In this document: piece by piece, positions 17,623 through 26,712 of the stretch
Layout: every line of letters starts with the position of its first letter
Position numbering within the stretch: the first letter of the stretch is position 1
Assembly (NCBI RefSeq): GCF_946479965.1
Contig: NZ_CAMLHX010000012.1
Location: 1-64,000, forward strand
Length of the DNA: 64,000 bases
Source of the DNA: an uncultured Mucilaginibacter sp.
GTDB taxonomy: Bacteria; Bacteroidota; Bacteroidia; Sphingobacteriales; Sphingobacteriaceae
Reading direction: 5' to 3'
Translations under genes and position numbers: made by a program
The notes under the pieces: model-generated
Seen by the model: only the letters and a program-made list of their open reading frames with translations
The model's database searches: none
What the model was told of the DNA's origin: nothing

Positions 17623-18450
17623 ATGACTGCCGGTCGCGCGTTTTTATATACTTCATTCTCTTGTTTATTCCTCTTTTTTCTAGGCAGCTGCTCGGCGCAT
17701 AAAAATGTAATATCCGACAGCCAGGCCCGAAAGAACAATAATGCTATTGAGCGCTCCAACAGAGACGCAATTGCTAATTATACGCCCTTCACTGTAACCT
17801 CCTACATAGAAAGATTTAAAAAAATAGCGGTTAAGGAAATGGACCTGTATGGCATCCCCGCAAGCATAACACTTGCCCAGGGGCTTTTTGAATCGGGCAA
17901 CGGCAATAGCGACCTGGCCAAAGTAGCCAACAACCACTTCGGCATTAAATGCACTACAGATTGGAGCGGAAAAAGTTACTATAAGAATGATGACCGCGAT
18001 AACGATTGTTTCAGGGTCTATAACAACCCCGAAGATTCTTACCGCGACCACTCGGAGTTTTTAAAGCGCAAGCGCTACGCTCCCCTTTTTGAACTGGACA
18101 AGGATGATTACCGCGGCTGGGCCAACGGTCTTAAACAGGCCGGTTACGCTACCAACCCTAAATATCCTGAGCTGCTGATAGGAGTTATTGAGCGCTATCA
18201 TTTGGATCAATATGATAAACCCGAGGGTGAGATCCAAAAGATAAAACGCGAGGACCGGGTTTTGGCACAGATCAATCAAAACATCGGCACAGAAAATACC
18301 CCCACCGAAAAGTTACACACCGTTGTAGCCGGCGATACACTATATAACATTTCAAAACGTTTTGGCCTTACTGTGGATGAGCTGAAGGCGCTGAATAACA
18401 TGCCGGATAACAACATTAAATTAGGCCAAAAGCTAATTGTTGTTAAATAA
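17623..18450 (+). CDS. glucosaminidase lipoprotein with C-terminal LysM
   Basis: 275 residues from the ATG at 17623. The lipobox is LGSC. A glucosaminidase domain lies at about residues 55-205, with catalytic Glu in GLFESGNGNS and HFGIKC, DSYRDHSEFLK, YATNPKYPELLIGVIERY. After a short linker, one LysM domain covers about residues 230-275 (TVVAGDTLYNISKRFGL). It probably anchors to the outer membrane and binds and cuts peptidoglycan. The frame is open from a TTG at 17590 inside the previous gene, but the ATG gives a proper lipoprotein signal. It is a close paralogue of the preceding gene. Confidence 0.92.
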   Translation: MTAGRAFLYTSFSCLFLFFLGSCSAHKNVISDSQARKNNNAIERSNRDAIANYTPFTVTSYIERFKKIAVKEMDLYGIPASITLAQGLFESGNGNSDLAKVANNHFGIKCTTDWSGKSYYKNDDRDNDCFRVYNNPEDSYRDHSEFLKRKRYAPLFELDKDDYRGWANGLKQAGYATNPKYPELLIGVIERYHLDQYDKPEGEIQKIKREDRVLAQINQNIGTENTPTEKLHTVVAGDTLYNISKRFGLTVDELKALNNMPDNNIKLGQKLIVVK

Positions 18451-18514
18451 ATCCCTGTTAATTATTGTTAAATGTATTATCAAAACTAAACAAACGTTTA
18501 GCTTTGGCTTTGTA

Positions 18515-19255
18515 ATGAAACGGCTGTTACCAATTATACTATTTACTGTTATCTGCCTGCAAGCATTTGCCCAGCAAAAGTTTACAGAAGGGTTGGTTTT
18601 TGATGCCGTTACCAAGGACCGCATTGCCGTAGTTAATATTAAAAACCTACGTACCGGCGAGAGCATGTATAATAGTCTGAATGGTGTGTTTAAGGTAACA
18701 ACTGAGCCCGGCGATTTGCTTGTTTTTAGTAAGATGGATTATTTTAACGATACCGTGCGTGTTTCTGATGATCTGGCCAAAGTTGTTTATTTAAATCGGA
18801 CGGGCATAACACTTAAAGAGGTAAACATTTACGACCAGCTATCATCGCCCAAATCTATTATGGCCAAAAACCGGTCGCAATACAGCAAGGCCTATGGCGC
18901 GTTGGCTAACCGTGACCTGCTTAGTTTTAGCGGGGGCAGCGTTGGCCTAAGCGTTGACGCATTGTATAATATGTTTAGCCGCGAGGGAAAGAACGCCAAA
19001 CATCTGCGCGATGTGTTGGAACTTGATTATAAACAAAACACAATAGATTTCCGGTTCAATAGAACCTTTGTTGGTCGGATAACGGGTTTAAGCGGGCCTA
19101 AGTTGGATGACTTTATGAAAAAGTACCGGCCGGGGTATTATTTTATAACCTACGCCAGCGAATACGAGCTGATAGCATCCATAAGGGCAAACCTTAAACG
19201 TTATCAGCGCAACCCATTGGCGTTTGAGCTGCCCGCGCTGGTCCCTGCTCAATAA
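18515..19255 (+). CDS. carboxypeptidase-like regulatory domain exported protein
   Basis: 246 residues. The signal peptide ends near AFAQ. A CarboxypepD_reg-like beta-sandwich follows at about residues 22-105 (GLVFDAVTKDRIAVVNIKNL, FKVTTEPGDLLVFSKMDY). The rest is a helical C-terminal region (VDALYNMFSREGKNAKHLRDVLE) common in Bacteroidota. This group sometimes sits next to barrels; a DUF3078 barrel gene is next. The ATG at 18515 is preferred over an upstream in-frame TTG because it gives the signal peptide. Confidence 0.85.
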   Translation: MKRLLPIILFTVICLQAFAQQKFTEGLVFDAVTKDRIAVVNIKNLRTGESMYNSLNGVFKVTTEPGDLLVFSKMDYFNDTVRVSDDLAKVVYLNRTGITLKEVNIYDQLSSPKSIMAKNRSQYSKAYGALANRDLLSFSGGSVGLSVDALYNMFSREGKNAKHLRDVLELDYKQNTIDFRFNRTFVGRITGLSGPKLDDFMKKYRPGYYFITYASEYELIASIRANLKRYQRNPLAFELPALVPAQ

Positions 19256-19318
19256 AATATAGCCTCAATTTTATAAGCGGGTAGGTAAAACACAAAAAAA
19301 AACCTTTATTTGTGCGTG

Positions 19319-20344
19319 ATGCCAGGAAAACTATTCCACATACTTTTTTGTGGATGCATGCTGTTGTTTGCGGCTGCCTCTGCACAAAACCCGGACACTA
19401 CCCGGCGTGATAGCAGCAGAATTGATACCGCTTTGTTAAACCGTTATCGTGTTACACCGCGTCGTAATGCCATTCCGGTGAGGACACGCCCTCCGCAGAT
19501 AAGGCCCATGATGATCCCCGTTGTTATGCCCGATTATGAGCTTAACTACTGGAAAAAATCAATAACGATAGGTGTAAATTTCAGTCAATCGGCATTTACC
19601 AGTAACTACAGCGCTGGCGGCGTGAGTGCCATAGCGCTTAACTCCAACTTCATATACCGCACCGAGTATAAAAAGGACCCCTTTAACTACACCGCCGAGA
19701 TCAACTTTTTATATGGTATCTCAAAAAACAAGGGCCAGGGCTCACGTAAAACCAACGACCGTATTTTTATAGATAATAAAATAGCCACCAAATTATCAGA
19801 GCATTGGTTCTTTTTCGGGGCGCTGAGTTTTGAATCGCAATTTGACAGGGGGTACCAATATACCAACGGTGCCGGGCAGGTATTGGCGAAGCCACTGCTG
19901 CTGTCAAATTTTATGGCGCCCGGTTATTTCACGGAATCAATAGGTTTTGAGTTTAAGCCTGAAAAATGGTTCTCCATGCGTTTTGGTACAGGTACCGCGC
20001 GGCAAACCTTTGTTTTAGATACCACCATTTATCACAATAACAAGGCAAACTATGGCGTGCCTGTCGGGAAAACATTTAAAAACGACCTGGCTTTTCAGAT
20101 CGTGTCTCAGCTGGATAAGGACATTTTCACCAACGTTCATCTTAACGCCAGGTATGCCTTATTTGTCCCTTACGAAAAACCGCTTGATTTTGTAACCCAC
20201 AGGGTTGATGCCATCCTTACCGCCAAGATCAACAAGCTGATGAGCATGACCATTAACGGCACTTTTCTGTATGACAAAACCACATCCAAGCAAGTGCAGG
20301 GTACGGAAGGTATGGCACTGGGCATCATTTACAGGTTTCCTTAA
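19319..20344 (+). CDS. DUF3078 outer-membrane barrel protein
   Basis: 341 residues with a signal peptide ending near ASAQ. After a Pro/Arg-rich linker (RTRPPQIRPMMIP) comes the DUF3078 barrel with GVNFSQSAFTSNYSAGGVSA, YGISKNKGQGSRKTNDR, and ALSFESQFDRGYQY. It ends in an aromatic outer-membrane strand (MALGIIYRFP). Function of the family is unknown. The frame is open from a TTG at 19310; the ATG at 19319 is taken as start. Its stop overlaps the next start (TAATG), which suggests coupling. Confidence 0.88.
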   Translation: MPGKLFHILFCGCMLLFAAASAQNPDTTRRDSSRIDTALLNRYRVTPRRNAIPVRTRPPQIRPMMIPVVMPDYELNYWKKSITIGVNFSQSAFTSNYSAGGVSAIALNSNFIYRTEYKKDPFNYTAEINFLYGISKNKGQGSRKTNDRIFIDNKIATKLSEHWFFFGALSFESQFDRGYQYTNGAGQVLAKPLLLSNFMAPGYFTESIGFEFKPEKWFSMRFGTGTARQTFVLDTTIYHNNKANYGVPVGKTFKNDLAFQIVSQLDKDIFTNVHLNARYALFVPYEKPLDFVTHRVDAILTAKINKLMSMTINGTFLYDKTTSKQVQGTEGMALGIIYRFP

Positions 20345-20853
20345 TGAAAGCGGAGTACATCTATAAAACAAAAATCCCTTATGCATTCATCGTGTTCATG
20401 ACGCTTGGTACAGCTTTTTGGGGTTTCATATTATATTTAATGTATCCGATGAAACCAGCTCCCGGACAAGACATAGACGATGAAACAGCTTTGTGGATAG
20501 CTAGAGGGTTTGAGTTGATAATTGTTTTTCTCGCACTTTGCTGCTTTTACGGAGTTATTGGCTTCAAATTGAGTTATTTGACAAGCGATGAGTTGGTAAT
20601 ACATCGACCTCTCCTGATGTATCGACGAAGAGTTGATTTGATCGAGATCGATAAAATAATGGAAAAGAAAGAGAACGTCAATTTATCTCATGGGTTTTTT
20701 GATGAAAGCAGAATATACAGCGGCAACAAGGCAACCATTTTGCTTACAACAGGTAGAAAAATAAGGATCAGTAGTATCCAGATAAGGGGATATAAAGAAC
20801 TTATTGATAAAATTCGCACGCAGATAATTCGTGCCTGGCGGCAAATGCGGTAA
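20344..20853 (+). CDS. membrane protein with bacterial PH domain
   Basis: 169 residues. Two membrane segments (about residues 12-34 and 53-75) are followed by a bacterial pleckstrin-like domain (YLTSDELVIHRPLLMYRRRVDL through ATILLTTGRKIRISSIQIRGY). The topology suggests an inner-membrane protein with a cytoplasmic PH domain. Role unknown. It is translationally coupled to the DUF3078 gene, which hints at a shared envelope function. Confidence 0.82.
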   Translation: MKAEYIYKTKIPYAFIVFMTLGTAFWGFILYLMYPMKPAPGQDIDDETALWIARGFELIIVFLALCCFYGVIGFKLSYLTSDELVIHRPLLMYRRRVDLIEIDKIMEKKENVNLSHGFFDESRIYSGNKATILLTTGRKIRISSIQIRGYKELIDKIRTQIIRAWRQMR

Positions 20854-20903
20854 CAATTATTTTTAAACAGATTGCCAACAAGCAATACATTGTTTCAAAT
20901 TCT

Positions 20904-20911
20904 TAACTTTG
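20904..20911 (+). promoter_or_regulatory. promoter -7 element TAACTTTG before ffh
   Basis: TAACTTTG matches TAnnTTTG and lies 31 bp before the ffh ATG. No TTG is found at the proper distance upstream. Confidence 0.4.
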
Positions 20912-20942
20912 CCATCTTTAAAACAGAAGGAATACCAATATA

Positions 20943-22271
20943 ATGTTTGAAAATCTTTCGGATAAGCTGGACAGGGCCTTTAAGGTACTTAAAGGACAGG
21001 GAACTATTACAGAAATAAACGTGGCCGAGACCATGAAGGAAATTAGAAAAGCCCTTCTGGATGCCGACGTAAACTATAAAACAGCCAAAGCCTTTACAGA
21101 CGATGTAAAGCAAAAAGCAATTGGCGCTAATGTGCTAACGGCGGTATCGCCAGGCCAGTTGCTTACCAAGCTGATGAACGATGAGCTGGCAGAGTTGATG
21201 GGCGGCACTACCGCCGAGCTTGATCTTAAAGCATCGCCAACGGTTATTTTAATTGCTGGTTTGAATGGCGCGGGTAAAACAACATTTACCGGCAAACTGG
21301 CCAATTACCTAAAAACACAAAAAAACAAAAAGCCACTTTTGGTGGCCGATGATATTTACCGCCCAGCGGCTATTGACCAGCTTGAGGTTTTAGCCGGACA
21401 AATAGGCGCGGCTGTTTATGCCAACCGCGAAAGCAAAGACCCCATCGCGATAGCAAAGGAAGGCGTTGCTTATGCTAAGCAGCACGGCTACAACGTTGTT
21501 ATTATTGACACCGCCGGACGTTTGTCTATTGATGAGGCGTTGATGGTGGAAATTGAGCAGGTAAAAGCTGCTGTAAATCCGCAGGAAATATTGTTTGTGG
21601 TTGATTCCATGACCGGTCAGGATGCTGTGAATACCGCCAAGGTATTTAATGACAGGCTTGACTTTACTGGCGTTGTGTTAACCAAATTGGATGGCGATAC
21701 ACGTGGCGGTGCGGCGCTGTCTATCAAATCGGTAGTCAATAAACCTATAAAGTTTATCGGTACCGGCGAGAAGATGGAGGCGATCGACGTTTTCCACCCG
21801 GATCGTATGGCCTCTCGTATTTTGGGCATGGGCGACGTGGTGTCGTTGGTGGAGCGCGCGCAGCAGCAGTTTGACGAAAAAGAAGCGGCCGAGCTGCAAA
21901 AGAAGATCCGCAAGAACAAATTCGACTTTAACGATTTTTACAGCCAGATACAGCAGATCAAAAAAATGGGTAACATGAAGGATCTGATGGGTATGATACC
22001 GGGCGTGGGCAAAATGATGAAGGATGTAGAGATTGGCGACGACGCGTTTAAAAACGTGGAAGCCATCATCCAATCTATGACACCATACGAAAAAGCCAAT
22101 CCCGATACTATCAATCAAAGCCGCCGCAACCGCATAGCCAATGGATCTGGCACCAAGCTGGACGAGGTTAACCGCTTGATAAAACAGTTTGAGGATATGC
22201 GTAAGGTGATGAAACAAATGAGCAACCCGGCCGCCATGGCTAACATGATGAAGCGGATGCCGAAGATGTAA
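20943..22271 (+). CDS. ffh: signal recognition particle protein Ffh
   Basis: GTPase that binds signal peptides with 4.5S RNA and delivers ribosomes to FtsY. The 442 residues are a normal length. The N domain is at residues 1-90. The G domain has the P-loop GLNGAGKTTFTGKLA (about 103), DTAGRL, and TKLDGDTRGG. The Met-rich M domain runs from about residue 300 to the end and includes MKQMSNPAAMANMMKRMPKM. No SRP RNA gene was recognised nearby. A strong terminator follows. Confidence 0.98.
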   Translation: MFENLSDKLDRAFKVLKGQGTITEINVAETMKEIRKALLDADVNYKTAKAFTDDVKQKAIGANVLTAVSPGQLLTKLMNDELAELMGGTTAELDLKASPTVILIAGLNGAGKTTFTGKLANYLKTQKNKKPLLVADDIYRPAAIDQLEVLAGQIGAAVYANRESKDPIAIAKEGVAYAKQHGYNVVIIDTAGRLSIDEALMVEIEQVKAAVNPQEILFVVDSMTGQDAVNTAKVFNDRLDFTGVVLTKLDGDTRGGAALSIKSVVNKPIKFIGTGEKMEAIDVFHPDRMASRILGMGDVVSLVERAQQQFDEKEAAELQKKIRKNKFDFNDFYSQIQQIKKMGNMKDLMGMIPGVGKMMKDVEIGDDAFKNVEAIIQSMTPYEKANPDTINQSRRNRIANGSGTKLDEVNRLIKQFEDMRKVMKQMSNPAAMANMMKRMPKM

Positions 22272-22307
22272 TTAAACCATCGGCTTAACAAACCATCTAT
22301 AAATATT

Positions 22308-22332
22308 AAAGCGGCTTATTGCCGCTTTTTTT
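22308..22332 (+). terminator. rho-independent terminator after ffh
   Basis: AAAGCGGC pairs with GCCGCTTT around a TTATT loop, followed by a T run to 22332. It lies 36 bp after the ffh stop codon. Confidence 0.9.
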
Positions 22333-22368
22333 GTTTGCAATATTTAGCTTTACGTATTAATTGATGAT

Positions 22369-23952
22369 ATGAATATACGCGCTCTTGTTTTTGTGTTTTT
22401 GATTGTTTCATGTTTCGGCGCTTCTGCCCAGGTCCCCGGCTCACCCATTGATGTACAACACTACACCTTCAATATCGACCTTAACGATAACGATAACAAC
22501 ATCAGTGCTAAGGCAGAAGTAACGCTTAAGTTCACAAAAAACACGACTTCTTTTGACCTAGACCTGGTAAAAAAGAACAACACAGGTAAGGGTATGCTGG
22601 TTAGTTCTGTGACCGAGAGTGGCAAGGCAGTACCCTTTACGCAGAGCGCGGAAAAGCTCACCATTAATTCAGCAAGCCTAACAGGCAGTACACATACCTA
22701 TAGCATCGCCTACAGCGGTGTTCCTGCTGATGGGTTGATCATATCCGCCAATAAATACGGAAAGCGCACCTTTTTTGGTGATAACTGGCCCAACCGGGCC
22801 CATAACTGGCTGATAAGTGTGGACCATCCGGCAGACAAAGCTTCGGTTGATTTTGTGGTATCGGCTCCTGCTCACTACGATGTTATAGCCAATGGCTTGA
22901 AGGTGAGCGAAACCCCTCTCCCTCAAAACAAAAAACAAACGCACTGGCGCGAAACCGCACAGCTATCAACCAAAATTATGGTGATAGGCGTGGCCGATTT
23001 TGCCATTCAGCATACTGCGGATGTGAATGGCATACCCATTTACAGTTACGTGTTTCCGCAGGATTCGGTTAAGGGTTTTAAAAACTATACCTATGCTAAA
23101 GAGATCCTGCCGTTCTATATCAACAAAATTGGCTTGTATGCTTATAAAAAGCTGGCCAATGTGCAATCTAAAACCATTTTTGGAGGCATGGAAAACGCCG
23201 GGGCGATATTTTATTTTGAGGATTCGCCGGGTGATAAAAACATAGAATCATTAATGGCCCACGAAATTGCCCACCAATGGTTTGGCGATGCCGCCAGCGA
23301 AAAGAATTTTTATAACCTATGGTTAAGCGAGGGCTTTGCTACTTATTTAACCCACTATTACCTGGAAAACAAATACGGCATCGACACCTTAAAAAAACGC
23401 CTTATTGCCGACCGCGCAAAGATCATAGCGTTTGAAAAAGAGCGGCTAAAACCCGTTGTGGATACCTCGGTGAAAGATAACTACATGCCACTGCTTAACG
23501 CCAACAGTTACGAAAAAGGCAGCTGGGTGCTGCACATGCTGCGCCTTAAACTGGGCGATGAGGTTTTTTGGAAAGGCATCCGCCAATATTATGCGCAATA
23601 CAATGGTAGCAACGCTAATACAGATGACTTCCGCAAGGTAATGGAGCTGGCGAGCGGGAAGGACCTGAGCGTATTTTTTAAGCAATGGTTGTATACTGCC
23701 GGGCATCCGGATCTGCTTTTTAAATGGAAATATAATACCATTGAGAATAAAATTGAGTTTACCTTATCTCAACAACAGGCTGAATTATATGATCTGGCTG
23801 TTGACGTTGTTATTAATGGACGCCTTCTGCAATTTCGTCTTGATAAAAAAGACATTCAGGGCTCATACCCGTTAAAGGAAACGCCGGCATCGGTAGCTAT
23901 TGATCCCGAGGTGAAGCTTCTTGCGCAGACTAAATCGCAGGAGTACTGGTAA
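22369..23952 (+). CDS. M1 family metallopeptidase (aminopeptidase)
   Basis: 527 residues. The signal peptide ends near GASAQ. An N-terminal beta-domain is followed by the M1 catalytic domain. The zinc site is complete: HEIAH places the ligands at His298 and His302 with catalytic Glu299, and the third ligand Glu321 lies 18 residues further in LWLSEGFATYL. The exopeptidase-type GGMENAG motif precedes it at about residue 272. The protein is shorter than full-length aminopeptidase N because the C-terminal helical domain is lacking. It is probably a periplasmic peptidase for peptide scavenging. Confidence 0.93.
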   Translation: MNIRALVFVFLIVSCFGASAQVPGSPIDVQHYTFNIDLNDNDNNISAKAEVTLKFTKNTTSFDLDLVKKNNTGKGMLVSSVTESGKAVPFTQSAEKLTINSASLTGSTHTYSIAYSGVPADGLIISANKYGKRTFFGDNWPNRAHNWLISVDHPADKASVDFVVSAPAHYDVIANGLKVSETPLPQNKKQTHWRETAQLSTKIMVIGVADFAIQHTADVNGIPIYSYVFPQDSVKGFKNYTYAKEILPFYINKIGLYAYKKLANVQSKTIFGGMENAGAIFYFEDSPGDKNIESLMAHEIAHQWFGDAASEKNFYNLWLSEGFATYLTHYYLENKYGIDTLKKRLIADRAKIIAFEKERLKPVVDTSVKDNYMPLLNANSYEKGSWVLHMLRLKLGDEVFWKGIRQYYAQYNGSNANTDDFRKVMELASGKDLSVFFKQWLYTAGHPDLLFKWKYNTIENKIEFTLSQQQAELYDLAVDVVINGRLLQFRLDKKDIQGSYPLKETPASVAIDPEVKLLAQTKSQEYW

Positions 23953-24010
23953 CCGGAGGCCAATAGACAAAAAAATCCCTATCTTACGCTGTAAATAAAC
24001 TTTATTACAC

Positions 24011-25549
24011 GTGTTAGTTAAAACCTTTGGCAGCGCCGTTTATGGCATCGAGGCCATTACCATAACAGTTGAGGTAAATATTGCAGCGGGCACCAAATAC
24101 TTTATTGTCGGCCTGCCGGATATCGCTGTGAAAGAAAGCTATTTCCGTATAGAATCAGCGTTGAAGAATTGCGGGTTTAAGATGCCGCGGCAGCAGGTTG
24201 TGGTCAATATGGCTCCTGCTGATATCAAAAAAGAAGGCTCGTCATACGATCTTACCATTGCCACAGCCGTATTAGCGGCATCAGGACAAGTAGAGGCAGA
24301 AGAACTGGATAAGTACCTCATCATGGGCGAGCTCTCGTTAGATGGCGGCCTACAACCCATTAAAGGCGCATTGCCCATTGCCATACAAGCCCGTAAAGAC
24401 GGCTTTAAAGGGTTCATTCTCCCCAAACAAAACGCGCGCGAAGCCGCCATTGTTAGCAACCTGGAAGTTTATGGCGTTGAAAGCATCAGCGATGTGGCAG
24501 GCTTTTTTAACGGCGACCTGCAACTTACCCCCGAAGTGGTGAACACCCGCGAAGAATTCTATAACAGCCTCTGCAATTACGACAGCGACTTTAGCGAGGT
24601 AAAAGGTCAGGAAAATATTAAGCGTGCTTTAGAAATTGCCGCCGCAGGCGGGCATAATGTGATATTGATAGGTCCGCCGGGAGCAGGTAAAACCATGCTG
24701 GCGAGGAGACTGCCATCTATTCTGCCGCCCTTAAGCCTGCATGAAGCATTAGAGACCACCAAGATCCACTCGGTAGCAGGCAAACTGGCAGCTGCGGATG
24801 CGCTGGTAACCATAAGGCCATTCCGTTCGCCGCACCATACAATTTCAGATGTCGCGCTTGTTGGCGGTGGTGGCAATCCGCAGCCCGGCGAGATCTCGTT
24901 GGCGCATAATGGCGTTTTGTTTTTAGACGAATTGCCCGAGTTTAAACGGTCCGCATTGGAGGTTATGCGACAGCCATTAGAAGAGCGCAGGGTCACCATA
25001 TCGCGTGCCAAGTTTACGGTTGACTACCCCAGCAGCTTTATGTTGGTGGCAAGTATGAACCCCTGCCCTTGCGGATATTATAACCACCCCGAGAAGGATT
25101 GTATTTGTCCGCCGGGGATGGTGCAAAAGTATTTGAGTAAGATAAGCGGTCCGCTGTTGGACAGGATAGATCTGCATGTAGAGGTTACCCCCGTCAACTT
25201 TAACGAATTGGCATCTGATAGGCTGGCTGAAAAGAGTGAATTTATCCGCGAACGCGTAATAAAAGCGAGAGAGATACAAACGGAGCGATTTGGAAACCGA
25301 CCCGATTTGCACGCCAACGCGCAGATGAGCCCCCAAATGGTGCGCGACCTATGCAAAATAACCGAAGCCGGCCAAAACCTGTTAAAACGCGCCATGGAAA
25401 AGTTGGGGCTGAGCGCCCGGGCCTACGACCGTATTTTAAAAGTGGCCCGCACCATTGCTGACCTTGCCGGAAGTGATGAGATAAAGTTGGAACATTTGGC
25501 GGAAGCTATACATTTTAGAAGTTTGGATAGAGAGGGATGGGCTGGGTAA
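24011..25549 (+). CDS. comM: YifB/ComM family Mg-chelatase-like AAA ATPase
   Basis: 512 residues, GTG start ([15 protein letters not shown], standard family N-terminus). It has an N-terminal ChlI/Lon-like domain, an AAA+ core with Walker [11 protein letters not shown] (about residue 220) and Walker [10 protein letters not shown], a Cys motif around [15 protein letters not shown], and the C-terminal Mg_chelatase_C lid ending near FRSLDRE. ComM proteins are branch-migration helicases that promote integration of transformed DNA. The final residues (EGWAG) are encoded by sequence that resembles the upstream flank of repeat modules B2 and B3, so the end of the gene may have been rewritten by the repeat. 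Confidence 0.94.
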   Translation: MLVKTFGSAVYGIEAITITVEVNIAAGTKYFIVGLPDIAVKESYFRIESALKNCGFKMPRQQVVVNMAPADIKKEGSSYDLTIATAVLAASGQVEAEELDKYLIMGELSLDGGLQPIKGALPIAIQARKDGFKGFILPKQNAREAAIVSNLEVYGVESISDVAGFFNGDLQLTPEVVNTREEFYNSLCNYDSDFSEVKGQENIKRALEIAAAGGHNVILIGPPGAGKTMLARRLPSILPPLSLHEALETTKIHSVAGKLAAADALVTIRPFRSPHHTISDVALVGGGGNPQPGEISLAHNGVLFLDELPEFKRSALEVMRQPLEERRVTISRAKFTVDYPSSFMLVASMNPCPCGYYNHPEKDCICPPGMVQKYLSKISGPLLDRIDLHVEVTPVNFNELASDRLAEKSEFIRERVIKAREIQTERFGNRPDLHANAQMSPQMVRDLCKITEAGQNLLKRAMEKLGLSARAYDRILKVARTIADLAGSDEIKLEHLAEAIHFRSLDREGWAG

Positions 25550-25551
25550 AC

Positions 25552-25602
25552 GAGACAGAGTCTCGGCGCATACAAGTCCGTAGTTGAAAACTACGGACAG
25601 CG
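25552..25602 (+). repeat. module B copy 1 (double hairpin, REP-like)
   Basis: Starts with GAGACAGAGTCTC (5-bp stem, 3-nt loop). A 14-nt spacer (positions 25565-25578 by hairpin edges) follows, then GTCCGTAGTT-GAA-AACTACGGAC, a perfect 10-bp stem, then AGCG. It lies directly after the comM stop codon and in front of a lipoprotein gene. Copies 2 and 3 are at 27679 and 28651. Confidence 0.85.
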
Positions 25603-25635
25603 AGGATTTTAAAGGAAGGAGAACTACAAGAAGCG

Positions 25636-25995
25636 ATGGTGAAGGCTACTATAATTATCACATGTTATGTAACGCTATCAGTGGCGGGATGCGCCCCGGA
25701 AAAAGGTATTCCCGGTGGTTATATTTCAAAAGGTAAAGATTATAAGATGTATCTTACGTTAAGAAAGGACAGCTCTTTTTCCATTTACCATAGTGGTTTT
25801 GAATATCATAAGAATGGAAAAGGGTTGTGGAGAATGAAGGCGAAGGACACTGTGCTCCTTGTTTTTAATGATTTTAATCAGAACGCGTTTATGTTAACCC
25901 AGGATTATATTAAAGGCGATACGCTAACATTAAAAGTACTTAGTGAGAAGAGGCTTAAATATTATAAAGCGAGGTTAAAAAAGGTCGAGGATTAA
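25636..25995 (+). CDS. small lipoprotein, cassette 1
   Basis: 119 residues with lipobox VAGC (Cys19). The mature part is beta-rich, with GYISKGKDYKMYLTLRKDSS, GKGLWRMKAKDTVLLV and a basic C-terminal segment. This pattern (short G-x-Y/W, DSSF and GxW motifs) is common in small Bacteroidota lipoproteins with a lipocalin-like fold; no function is assigned. The ATG at 25636 has a purine-rich AAGGAAGGAG sequence 16-25 bp upstream. It is the first gene after repeat module B1 and lies before the RAYT element. Confidence 0.75.
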   Translation: MVKATIIITCYVTLSVAGCAPEKGIPGGYISKGKDYKMYLTLRKDSSFSIYHSGFEYHKNGKGLWRMKAKDTVLLVFNDFNQNAFMLTQDYIKGDTLTLKVLSEKRLKYYKARLKKVED

Positions 25996-25999
25996 ACCG

Positions 26000-26054
26000 C
26001 CACTGGTCGAAGTTTTCAACTTCGTCCTAAAATGTCGCAAGCATTCTGCTTGCG
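26000..26054. repeat. left REP pair of the RAYT element
   Basis: Hairpin 1 spans 26005-26027 (GGTCGAAGTT-TTC-AACTTCGTCC, one wobble pair). Hairpin 2 spans 26036-26054. In reverse complement the first hairpin shares the AGTTGAAAACT core and a following CAGTGG with module B (CAGCGG there). Confidence 0.8.
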
Positions 26055-26078
26055 TAAAACATTTGCTATTTTAGCTTA

Positions 26079-26630
26079 ATGGGCAGGAAATACATTTTTC
26101 ATGAGCACAACCAGCTTTACTTTGTCAGTTTTGCTACCGTAAATTGGGTGGATGTTTTTGTAAGGCGCATTTATTGTGATACAATGGTTGAAAGCCTTAG
26201 GTTTTGTATTGAAAACAAGGGACTTGAATTATATGCCTGGTGCATCATGTCGAGCCATGTTCATTTGATTATTAGCACGGAAAATGGCAATTTGTCTGAT
26301 ATAATGCGCGACATGAAAAGGCACACCGCCAAACAAATTTTAAAAGCTATTGAAGAAAATGTGCAGGAGAGCCGACGCGAGTGGATGCTCTGGATGTTTA
26401 AACGTGCCGGAGAACACAATGCTAATAATGAGAAATATCAGTTTTGGCAACAAAACAACCACCCGATTGAATTATCGACGCACAAAATGATGATACAACG
26501 GCTGGATTATTTACATAATAATCCTGTTGAATCGGGTGCTGTTGATCGTCCGCCTAATTATTTGTATAGTAGTGCCATAGACTATTATACTGACGAAAAA
26601 GGAATGTTGCCGGTTATACTCTTAAGCTGA
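26079..26630 (+). CDS. REP-associated tyrosine transposase (RAYT, Y1 HUH family)
   Basis: 183 residues, an IS200-like single-domain Y1 transposase of the REP-associated group. The HUH motif is His60-Val-His62 in MSSHVHLII. The probable catalytic Tyr is Tyr144 in LDYLHNNPVESG. Group-typical segments ESRREWMLWMFKRAG and KYQFWQQNNHPIEL are present. All key residues are intact, so the enzyme may be active. RAYTs nick and join DNA at REP hairpins and are thought to spread REPs. The stop codon lies in the right-hand inner hairpin (26621-26639). Confidence 0.93.
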   Translation: MGRKYIFHEHNQLYFVSFATVNWVDVFVRRIYCDTMVESLRFCIENKGLELYAWCIMSSHVHLIISTENGNLSDIMRDMKRHTAKQILKAIEENVQESRREWMLWMFKRAGEHNANNEKYQFWQQNNHPIELSTHKMMIQRLDYLHNNPVESGAVDRPPNYLYSSAIDYYTDEKGMLPVILLS

Positions 26631-26675
26631 AAGCTTAAGCAATTTTGGGACGAAGTTGGAAACTTCGACCAGTGG
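26621..26675. repeat. right REP pair of the RAYT element
   Basis: CTTAAGCT-GAA-AGCTTAAG at 26621-26639 overlaps the last codons of the transposase gene. GACGAAGTT-GGA-AACTTCGAC at 26649-26669 is followed by CAGTGG. It is the inverted counterpart of the left pair. Confidence 0.8.
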
Positions 26676-26712
26676 GGGGACAGAAAAACGGTGAAGGTTG
26701 GATAATAAAATC

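Larger units (their letters stand above)
26000..26675. mobile_element. RAYT element: transposase flanked by 34-bp inverted REP repeats
   Basis: The inverted repeats at 26000-26033 and 26642-26675 match at 32 of 34 positions, by direct alignment. Each contains an internal hairpin (CGAAGTT / AACTTCG). A second hairpin lies on each inner side: CGCAAGCA-TTC-TGCTTGCG at 26036-26054 and CTTAAGCT-GAA-AGCTTAAG at 26621-26639. The only gene inside is a REP-associated tyrosine transposase. No target-site duplication is obvious. Confidence 0.85.
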
